DNA of 16,546 nt, taken from Amoebophrya sp. AT5.2 (lineage: Eukaryota; Sar; Dinophyceae; Syndiniales; Amoebophryaceae). The first letter of the stretch is position 1. Each line of letters starts with the position of its first letter. Position numbers and translations under genes: made by a program. This document shows, one piece after another, positions 1-8,973 of the stretch. The DNA is taken from positions 1 to 16,546 of the forward strand of contig RXOD01005004.1 in the NCBI GenBank assembly GCA_005223375.1, read 5' to 3'. The notes beneath the pieces were generated by a model. It saw nothing but the letters and a program-made list of their open reading frames with translations, had not been told where the DNA came from and did no database searches.

Positions 1-1
1 G

Positions 2-3000
2 ATCGAGATCCCGGGGACGCGGACGGCCGACGGACTGGGGGTGCGGTGGACCGCGCCGACCGACGTGGGCGGGCAGGTGCTGCAGACGTACCGGCTCTTT
101 CGCGACGACGGCATCAGCGGGAACCCGACGATTTTGGTGGCGGCGACGGACGTGTTCACGTTCGAGTTCACGGTGAGCGGGCTGACGCCCGGCGCGCAGT
201 ACAGCTACGGCGTCACGGCGGAGAACGCGGCGGGGGTGAGCGCGATGAGCGACCTGCTGCGCACTTTCGCCGGCCAGGGCCCCGAGATGCCATACGCCCC
301 GCAGCGGGACACCAGCATTCGCACGTCCGGGGTGCAGATAAACCTGAAGTGGCAGGCGGCGGACATCAGCAAGTCGAACAAACCGGTGCTGTACTACAAG
401 CTGCTGCGCGACGACGGGGCGTTCGGGGACTTCGTGGAGGTGGGCACCACGCGGCTACTGAACGAGACGGTCGGGAGCCTGCGGAATTCGCTCTACTACC
501 GCTTCGTCGTGCAGGCGTACAATGAAGTCGGGTGGGGCCCGTTCTCGCCCATCTTCCGCTCCCAGGTCTGCGGCCAGCCGAAGCACCCGGACAGCTTCTA
601 CTTCGCGGAGTACTACGACACGGGCGTGCTCCTGCGGTGGACAAAACCGTCGGACGGCGGCTGCGACCTGCCCACGCTGACCAAGTACGAGATCTACATG
701 AACCGCCTGTCCGGCGCGGACGCGAACGACAACACCTTCGTGCGGATCTACTCGGGCCAGCCCACGGATCTGTTCTACAACGTGACGGGCCTGAACAGCA
801 ACGAGCAGTACCAGTTCCAGATCCGCGTCTCGAATTTCGACCAGAGCAGCAACATGTGGCCGCCAAATTTGGTGCTCCTGGTCGGGGCGGTGCCGGCGAA
901 GCCGACGAATCCCCACTTCATCAGCGCCGCGAGCGGCACGTCGCTCACGATCGGCTGGACCGCGCCGAGGTCGGTGATTCCCATTCTGGAGTACCGCGTC
1001 TACTACGACAACGCGGTGCTGGCGGCGCTGTCGGAGGTCGTGGAAACGGTGAGTGGGGATGTGCTGAACATCACGAAGGCCGGGCTGGTCGCCGGCGCCA
1101 AGTACCGCTTCCAAGTGCAGGCGAAAAACCTGAATGGCTGGGGGCCGTTATCCGGCGTCAGCCCGTTCTACGCGTCCCTGTCCCCGCAGGTGCCGGCTTC
1201 GATTTCGTACTACAACAGCACCGCGGGGAACGTCTTCGTGCAGTGGGAGCAGCCGGCGTTGCACTCGGCCAATGATGCGCCCTTCAGCACCTACAACGTG
1301 CTGTGGAGCAACCTCGACGCGGACGGGACCACGGTGCTGCGAAGCGAGCAGCAGTTCACCGTGACCGGCGCCACGCGGTATGCCGAGCCGCCGTACAGCC
1401 AGATGGTCGCGGGGGCGACGAACTTCACGTCGGGATCCCTGCTCACGTTCCGCGTGCAGGCATGCACCATAAATACCTGCGGGGTGTTCACCGAGGTGCT
1501 CACCCTAGTCGCCGCCGGGAAACCGATCCAGCCGAGCACGGCGTCGATCATCTCCTATGCGGGAGCCGCCGGGACGGCCGTCGCGGACATTGGTGTGCCC
1601 TTGTCCTGGGCGCCGTATTCCACGCTGGCCGCTTCGGGCGCCGAGGCGTACGTGTTCGCGGTGTATGCGTCGACGAATACGGACGACCAGAGTTTGGACT
1701 CCGCATATTCGCTGCACGGCTACACGACGGACAATACGGCGAGCTACAACTTCACGTGCGTGCAGGACCAGCACTACTTCGTGAAGGTGTCCGCGATCAA
1801 CGGCGTTGGGGGCAATTATTCCGCAGACGCTTCCTCCGCCCTGTACAAAGCGAACCTGGGGCCGTTTTCGCACCCGCTGCACATCATCTGCACGGACCGA
1901 CCGGAGACGCCCGACGCGCCCACGCTGTCCACGACGCAGACGCACGTCTCCGTGAATCTGTACAAGCCGAACGTTACGCAACTGAAGAACGCGACGCACA
2001 CGGGGTGGCAGGTGGTTTTGCAAGACCTGGACGACGGGACGACGAAGAAATTCGTGCTGGACGTGGCGGACGTCGTGCACGAGAAATTCACGCTGCCGAC
2101 GACAAACACGACGACGACCACCATAACCATGTTCGAGCACAACGCAGCGAATTTGTACGCACGGGATCTGGACCCGATCTACGTCTTGGATGGCGCATTC
2201 GTGGTGTCCTCGCAGGTCGGCGTCACGATCGAGGCGAGTTCGGTGACCAGGACCGGGGGGGCGGCGAGCGGGGACAGCGTGACGGCCGCGAGCTACCTGT
2301 ACAGCGTGCCGTCGGGGGCCTCGGGCGGCACGTACGAATCGTACACGAACGCGTATTTGCGGCGGATGGTCGCGTTAGCGGAGAATCCGGGCTCCACGCC
2401 GGCGGATCTGCCCGCGATATGGCAGAAGGAATCGGACGAGGAATGGGCGAAGATGCGAAAAGTAGTGCGGCGGAAGATGCGAAGGATGTTGCAGACGAGC
2501 AAGCGGCACGCGGCGGACCTGGAGACGAGGTTGGACGAGTTCGGGAGGTCACGCCGGCTAGTGGAGGAGCAGGACCTAGCGTACCTGGACGAAATGGTCG
2601 AGCTTGGAGACGGAAGCTCCACGAGCACTTCGACATTGCGTTCAGGTGAAGACGCCGACTTGGCGACGCTTTTGGAAGCAGAGGACACCAAATTCGCCTA
2701 CTCGCGCCGCTACTTGGAGCAGGTGTACATCCACCGTTCGGAGTTTGTGGTGGTGTCCGGCCACCGCTACGTGGCGCAAATCCGGCTGTGCAGCAACATC
2801 GGATGCAGCGATCTCTCTGCGCAATCCCCCGAGACCTACGCGGCCGACGTGCCGTCGCAAACGGATTCGCTCGCGATTCTGTCCACGAACAACCAGCAAG
2901 TTTCCATCCAGTGGGACTTCGCCAACGGGACTACGAACGGGGCGCCACTCACCGGCTACTGCATCTACGTTTCGCAGTTGCCGCTCTACGACCCGGAGAC

Positions 3001-6000
3001 GGATGAGAACGGCACAGCGCTGTATCCGAACCAGCCGTGCCCGACGTGCGGAGCCTACGATAAAGTGGTGTTAAGCGACCCGCTGCAGAAAAACTACACG
3101 TTCGACTGCGTGGGTGGGGTTTTTAACGGCTCCCAGCAGGTGTTCTTCTTCCAGGTCGCCGCGTCGAACCAAAACGGAATCGGGGCGCGCGGGGAGCTGC
3201 TGTCCGTGCGGTGCAGCTCGCAGCCAGGGCAGCCTGCTGCGCCGTATTGGATTAGCTCGGAATCCAATTCGAGCCAGACTATCGGCTTCACCATGCCGGA
3301 CTTGTTCGGGGCGCGGCACACGAGTTCGCAGCTTTATCGAAAGCTGGAGTCCGAAGCCTCCTTCACCCTGGCGGTGTCGACGACGGATTTGCTCGCGCGA
3401 TCGTTCACGTCGGGCGGCTTAACGTCGGGAGAACGCTACGAGTACTACGTCTCCATCGTTTCGGGCACGGGCGTGTCCGTGCCGAGCGCGACGACGGCGA
3501 TCGTCGCCGGAACTTTGCCCGGCTTCGGCAGCATTTCCTTTCTGAACGCTTCCAACAGGAGCATCTACGTGCAAGTCCACCTCCCCACCACCTGGCCAGA
3601 CACGGGCGGCGCCAACCTCACCGGCTACCGCGTGTTCGAGTCTGCCGACGGCGTCTTGTTCGATTTCGCAAGCCCGAACGCGACGGTCGCGCTGCCGGCC
3701 GCCGAGCCGTTGGTCTACTTGCGGGACGGTTGCGAGACCGGCTCCTGGTACTGGTTCGCGCTGCAGCTGGTGAACCTCGTCGGCGACGGACCGAACCCAA
3801 CGAGCAGCTTCAAGTTCCGCTGCAGTGCCCCGCCGGAACAGCCGGCCCCGCCGACGCTCGTTTCCGCGTCCAAGGACAGCATCGCGGTCAGCATCGAGCG
3901 GATCGATCCCGACTTCCTAAACCTCGCGAAGTTCACGAAGTACATCTTTTCCATCGACGACGGCAGCGGCGGCGCCTTCACCTCCTACGAGGTGCCGGAC
4001 GACGAAACCGCCCGCACGTACACCTTCAGCAACTTGACCACCGGGCTGCAGTACCGGTTCACGGTTCAGGTTTTCTCCGACGCCCCGGGCGAATCCCCCG
4101 TCTCCCTGCCGAGCACGTTCTACGCGGCGACGCAACCCTCCGCGCCGCGGTCGATCACGCAGCAGTCGTCGACATCAACCTCGATGGTGATCAGCTGGCA
4201 GGCGCCGCTGGACGACGGGGGGCTCACGCTCCAGGCGTACAACGTGTACACGGCGTTCAACCGCTACGATTATGCGGACAACAGCACCGCCTACTACCCG
4301 TACCAGGGCGTGGCGCCGGCGATCTACGGCGCGACCCCCGCCGCGACGGTGACGGGCACGACGTACACGCTGAACGATTGCGAGGGCTCGAGCTACGGCG
4401 GCTACGTGTGGTTCAAAGTGACCGCGTATTCCGTGAATGGGGAGGGGGCGTTTTCCGAGGGCCGCCGGTTTTTCTGCGCTCCGTTGCCGGGCGCGCCGAG
4501 TCCGGTGACGTGGGGCGGGTCGACGGCGACGACAATCTCAGTCAACTACAAGATGGATGCAGAGACCTACAACGTGACCGCGACGCATTTTGCTTTGTAC
4601 TACAACGACGGACTGGGGGGAACGAGTTTCACCCGCCGCCAGCTCGAGTTCGACACCAACCCGACGAGCTACGAAATCACGGGGCTGACCGCGGGCCGAC
4701 TGTACAAGGTGAAACTCGCCGTGATCACTTTCCGGGGCGAGGGCGCGCAGTCGGGGGAGACGGAGATCTACGCGGGCCAGGCACCGGGGGCGCTGAACGC
4801 CGTGAGTCGCACCGCCAGCGATTTCAACAGCATTTCGTTCTCCTGGACGGGGCCAGGCTCGACGGTGAACGGGCTGAGCGTGTCCAGCGTGCGGGTGTTC
4901 GCGAGTAGCGACCCCGGGTACTTCAACGACACGCCGGTCGCGGAGCTTTCCCACTCCGTCACCTCCTTGAACCTCGCGTGCGGCGGCGTGCCGGGGCCGC
5001 AGTGGACCGTGAACGCGACGGACTACTACCAGTACGCCGCGGCAGTGAACGGCTCCGACTACTTCCCCTACGGCTCGGACTACAACACCAGCCTGGCGCT
5101 GAACGTGACCCCCTCGGAGCTCACCTCCACCTACCTGTTCACGGTGGAGGACGGGGCGGCTATTTTGAACTTCGTCCCCTACAACCTCTCGAGCAGGTAC
5201 ATCTTCGTGAAGCTGCAGACCGTGACGATAAACGTCTTCCCCGGCGAGTTCTCCCCGGTGACGCAGATCTACTGCGCGCCGCCACCGGAGCCGCCGGTCC
5301 TGTACGAGGAGGTCGCGATCACCACCGCGTCGCAGGTCGGCCTGGGCTGGGCCCCGGGGAACAACTACGGCGCCGCGACGCTGGCCTTCAAAGTGTACAA
5401 TGCGACGACGGACGCGCTGATTGCGACGATCGACGGCAGTACCGGGTTCGCGCCGGAGTTCCTTTTGACGACCGGGGTGACCGGTGGCCAGACGTACTCG
5501 TTCCAGGTTGCGACCGTCACCGAAGCGGCGGAGGGCGCGAAGAGCGACGCGCTGAGCATCATCGCGTGCTCGTCCCCGATCGTGAACACGACTCTGGTGA
5601 GTCACGTCGCGGGGAACAAGGTGTTCAATGCGACGGGGTACTACACCGCGGGGGTGGACAACTACAACCTCACGTTTCAGTGGCCAGACATCTTCGACAA
5701 CGGCGGCTGCGCAGTGGTGGAACAACGGGTCTACCTGGAGCAGGAAACGGCGACCTCGGAAACAGTGAACTACAACAGTACCATAAACGTGACGGTAGGG
5801 AACGACACCAGCGAACAGATACAGGAGAACGTGGTGACATTCGCGGGGGAGACGGAAAGCTACCTAGACATCACGGAGGACGGGACGCTGGAGTATTGTG
5901 CTGTGTTTAGAACATTTTTTGCTTGAATTGATGATCTCGACGCACAATAAATTTTTGGAAAATCTTTTCTCCAGTGCTACCGCGCGGACCTTCGTCTTTT

Positions 6001-7856
6001 CCTCTCCTCTCATTCATGCTGGGCTCACCTACACGTTCCGAATCGGCACGATCACAACCAAGTCCCCGAACGTTACTGCCGGGCCCACCGCGGACGTGAA
6101 AGCCGCGGGTTTACCGAACGCCGTCGGCGTCGCGCCGGCGCGCGATGCGAGCCAGTCGAGTGAAACCTCCATTCACCTTACCTGGACGGCGCCGGACAAT
6201 CAGGGCGGCTACCTGTTCGGGTTCACCCTGTACAGGGATGGGAGCGTCGACACCGGCTGCGGTATGGACAACGACCCGACGCCGCCGCTGGAGTGCACCA
6301 TCACGGGGTTGACAGGTATCTTTCTAGTGTTCTCTGGGGAGGTGGAGCACAGCTTTTAGTTTTACGGTTCTTGCTCTTTGTGTTTTGTAATTTGTTGCAT
6401 GATGTTGAAGAAGTTGCAGTGAGCCTCCGGTGTACTTACTCGTGGGTAGCGATTCTTTTTCCGCCAAAATCATCATGATCATCCGCCACAGCCGGCGCCA
6501 CGCACACGTTCGAGGTCGGGACCCCCCGCTCTCTCCCACCGTCGGATTGGGTCGTCCCCGCTCTCTCCCACCGCTACGCTAGGGATGACTAAGCACTACT
6601 GAAGCCAGAAGGAATTTGTCCGGCTCCGGACATACTGCCGGCCCGCCCGCTTCTGTAGTGTGTATCTACTGTCGAACTTTACTACTGCGTCGCCTAGATA
6701 TGGCCCGAAACCCGGCGCGCGACATGATCAGTTTACCCCACTCTAGCCCTTTAGCGTAAGGGTGTGAGCACTACGGTCCTCAGCGGGCACCCGAAAAATC
6801 CGCAAGAAACGGGCGGGTGGGGCTAAATCAGGTCGGTAGCTGTCCCGTCTACTTTTGATGACTTCCGGGGCTTGGGCGGTCACATTTTCTTGGCGCGTCA
6901 CTACGGTCACACGCTCGGAATCGGTGTAAAGCAGACACTGGCCTTCGTTGTTGTCGAGAAAACATGATGGAGAGACGTACCACCACGGTCGTATGTGCTC
7001 GTGACAGTTATCGTCCCCTCACTATTGCCTCGGCGTAGTAAGATGCCCACTACGGTCGGAATCACTCTGCGCCAACTCTCTCTCTCTCTCTCTCACAGCC
7101 GGCGCCACGCACACGTTCGAGGTCGGGACGCGGAATGAGATTGGGTCGTCCCCGCTCTCTCCGACCGCTACGCTAGTTGTCGGCACCAACCCGGTCGCGC
7201 ACAACGTCACGGTCGGGGACTCGCACTACAGTCCTCCGAAGTTCACCGTGTACTGGAACGGCGTGGAGAACGGCGCCACCATCTACAACTTCAAGGTGAA
7301 AATCAAAGACGTGGCCACCGGCACCGTCGAGACGCTCGACATGGGCGGCACGACCGGCTCCCCCTTCGCCCCGGTCACCGGCTACACCGACGCGTGGAGC
7401 AAGGAGTTCACCAGTTCCGACGTTTCCACCATCACCTGGGCGTCCGAACGCGAGTACCAGGTGAAAGTGAAGGCCATCAACACTTTTGGCGAGTCCGCGT
7501 ACACGGCGTTTTCCTCCTCAGTGTGGACGCTCACGCAGCCGACGACCCCTTCGAAGTTTGGGAATGTGACCGAGCCGACCGGCGCGAACACGACCACGAG
7601 GCTACAGTTCACCGCCGCCGCGAACACGCAGGAAAGGGGGGGAGACGGATCGAACAACGTGAACTACATCTTCGAGGGAGACACGACGGACGGAACCGCC
7701 GGAACCGTGATCCACACGATGATCTGCGCGGGGGGCAACTGCCAGTTCAACCACGAAAACCTGGTCACCGGGGCGGTGTGGTACTACCGGATGCGGTCGA
7801 AGAACCAGGGCTACTACTCGGAGTACACGCAAATACTCCCGGTCGAAGTGGTTTAG
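2..7856 (+). CDS. Giant fibronectin type III repeat protein, 3' part (5' end outside window)
   Basis: Three exons, 2-5892, 5975-6315 and 7099-7856 (TAG), encode 2329 residues. The frame is open to the window edge and an FN3 unit is already under way (RWTAP at about residue 15), so the start lies upstream. I count about 19 FN3-like units, beginning near 2, 281, 581, 889, 1190, 1520, 1900, 2853, 3230, 3520, 3838, 4138, 4490, 4790, 5290, 5585, 6120, 7196 and 7550. Hallmarks are the strand-B Trp (KWQAA, GWTAP, SWQAP) and the tyrosine corner (GLTPGAQYSY, GLTAGRLYKV). Unit 7 carries an insertion of about 200 residues (about 2101-2715) containing a charged helix. Many N-x-S/T sequons suggest a secreted or extracellular protein. 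No transmembrane segment or GPI-type tail is visible; the protein ends in VEVV. The probable role is adhesion or structure, from the family only. Coding is near certain; unit borders are approximate. Confidence 0.9.
5893..5974 (+). other. Intron 1 of FN3 gene (82 bases)
   Basis: The donor is GTATTG after CTGGA and the acceptor is TTTTCTCCAG. Exon 1 ends after two codon bases and exon 2 supplies the third (GA+T gives Asp), which restores an uninterrupted FN3 unit (AGLTYTFRIGT downstream). Reading through the intron hits TGA at 5924-5926. The intron is visibly AT-rich beside GC-rich exons. Confidence 0.85.
6487..6582 (+). repeat. Decayed duplicate of the start of FN3 exon 3 (pseudo-exon)
   Basis: This stretch repeats 7094-7176, including the CACAG acceptor and the bases encoding AGATHTFEVG. 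The bases encoding TRNEI are replaced by a second copy of the nearby CCCCGCTCTCTCCCACCG block. If spliced in phase 1, the copy leaves the FN3 frame after VGT and meets a TAA at about 6590. It would therefore act as a poison exon or is simply dead. Confidence 0.85.
6594..6660. repeat. Short inverted repeat with CACTA...TAGTG ends
   Basis: CACTACTGAAGC (6594-6605) faces GCTTCTGTAGTG (6649-6660); 11 of 12 positions pair. Between them lies a second perfect inverted repeat, GTCCGG-CT-CCGGAC (6618-6631). The ends look like CACTA-type terminal repeats, but the flanking triplets (AAG and TGT) do not match, so no target duplication is seen. It could equally be a chance hairpin. Confidence 0.45.
6769..7057 (+). 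repeat. Three direct copies of CACTACGGTC in one intron
   Basis: Exact decamers are at 6769-6778, 6899-6908 and 7048-7057. The second and third are followed, directly or after a few bases, by CGGAATC. Spacing is 130 and 149 bases. A related CCACCACGGTCGT lies near 6977. I see no coding potential in these units. Confidence 0.6.
7076..7094 (+). repeat. (CT)n microsatellite serving as polypyrimidine tract
   Basis: A 19-base CT dinucleotide run directly precedes the ACAG acceptor of FN3 exon 3. The duplicated pseudo-exon upstream lacks such a tract, which would favour the real acceptor. Confidence 0.8.
7094..7176 (+). repeat. Functional copy of the duplicated acceptor and exon start
   Basis: This is the source-like copy of the intronic duplicate at 6487-6582. 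It starts at the CACAG acceptor and runs through the bases encoding AGATHTFEVGTRNEIG to the CTACGCTAG block. It stays in frame and completes an FN3 F-G region, so this is the working copy. Confidence 0.85.
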
Positions 7857-8973
7857 CGGTAACGAAAGTAGATGTAAGTAGCGGCAAGCGTTGTAGAGGA
7901 AGAGGGAAACGGTTTGCGGCCGCGATACAGGGGTAGTCGCAGCGATGCAGGCAGCGACCGTGCCCTGCCAGATGTGCTGGGTGCCCGTTTTTCACAAATT
8001 TTCGTTCTAGTTTTCAATCACTGCTTCTTGTTGTACAACAGAGCGCTCTACTGACAACTAGATTATTAGCAGGTCGTTTTTTGGATCTTTTTTTGAGGAA
8101 AACAGCGGCAAAGCCCGCTGCAAGGACGTAGGAAAAATGTACGGACGGTCGAGCGAATCCAGTGCGGCTAGAATACAAAAATTTCACGCGCAGCAGCTGC
8201 AGACACTGGGCTGGCTACTTCACCGACTGACTAATTGCTCTTTAGATGGGCGGCAGACTAATGTGCCACCAATCTTTACCGTATAAAATTAACTGATTGC
8301 TCCAGCAGCGAAAAGAGGAGGCTCGTACATCAGCACTGCTCTTAAAATTAGCCTGCATGATTACCTTCAACTACTGACTGCTCCAGTGCGCATAATGCCA
8401 CTGACGACCAACGAAGACGATAAGCTACTCTCGACATTTGCAGAACTTGGATTTCGGGCGAAGGGCCCAATCAACACTACCGCGCTTCAGGCACTGAAAC
8501 AAGACACTTACATCAGGCACAGAAACAGAGAAACAGGAGAAGGAGACGCTCTGTTGAACTATCAGCCTCTTAGCAATAGCAACGGCTTTGGACGATTCAT
8601 ATTGAGCACTGTGTCGTCATACGAGAGCCGAAGCTTTGAATAAGCAGAAAATCGTTCGAAGGTGTCGTCCATGAACAGAGCAGGGAAATTGACACAGAGC
8701 TCGACGAGAGAGACTGAGGGAGAGTACAGCAGGCGACCGTGCCTATCTCTATCACCGTATGTTATCGTGATTTTCCTGCGGAAAAAATACCGTTACCAGA
8801 TGATGCAAAAATAAATTCAGTTCCATTTCTTGTTCCAGGCAGCTTAGCTTCATTGCGGATAGTATCGTAGCAGGAACGCTGCCTTGCGTTCGCCCCTCCT
8901 TTCCGCCGGAATCGAGAAACATGACCTGTTCGCGTAGATCATCGTCGCAGTGAATCTCTGGGAGCCCCTGAAT
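7857..8973. other. Intergenic region between FN3 gene and membrane-protein gene
   Basis: About 1.1 kb is more AT-rich than the flanking exons. It holds T-runs near 8075-8095, a small imperfect hairpin (CAGCGG/CCGCTG) at about 8103-8120, and acceptor-like motifs of the form CTGAY...CTCCAG ending at 8245, 8305 and 8386. A doubtful 82-codon ORF follows at 8395. I see no AATAAA near the FN3 stop and no RNA gene. Part of it is probably the 5' leader of the next gene. Confidence 0.6.
8395..8643 (+). CDS. Possible small ORF, 82 residues, unknown (doubtful)
   Basis: An ATG at 8395 opens 82 codons to TAA. An acceptor-like CTGACTGCTCCAG ends eight bases before it, so the stretch may be an exon. The product (MPLTTNEDDK...SYESRSFE) is hydrophilic, without a signal peptide, membrane segment or motif I know. 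Its third codon positions are much less GC-rich than those of the neighbouring certain genes. It could be a small protein, a leader exon of the downstream membrane-protein gene, or a chance ORF. Confidence 0.2.
   Translation: MPLTTNEDDKLLSTFAELGFRAKGPINTTALQALKQDTYIRHRNRETGEGDALLNYQPLSNSNGFGRFILSTVSSYESRSFE

Larger units (their letters stand above)
6316..7098 (+). other. Intron 2 of FN3 gene, unusually large (783 bases)
   Basis: The donor is GTATCT after GACAG. The acceptor is a CT-repeat followed by CACAG. Both sides are phase 1 (G+CC gives Ala), so CTITGLT joins AGATHTFEVG in one FN3 unit. It is four to ten times longer than the other introns in the window. It contains a decayed copy of the following exon's start, an inverted repeat and repeated decamers, listed separately. 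Confidence 0.85.

Noticed and set aside
4538..5725. 395-codon minus-strand ORF opposite the FN3 exon
   Set aside because: It is Arg/His/Val-rich with no domain, a typical mirror of GC-rich coding codons. The + strand FN3 repeats explain the sequence.
7857..8643. Extension of the FN3 gene into downstream exons to gain a membrane anchor
   Set aside because: No in-phase exon with a hydrophobic segment was found between 7857 and 8643, and the stop follows a complete FN3 unit.
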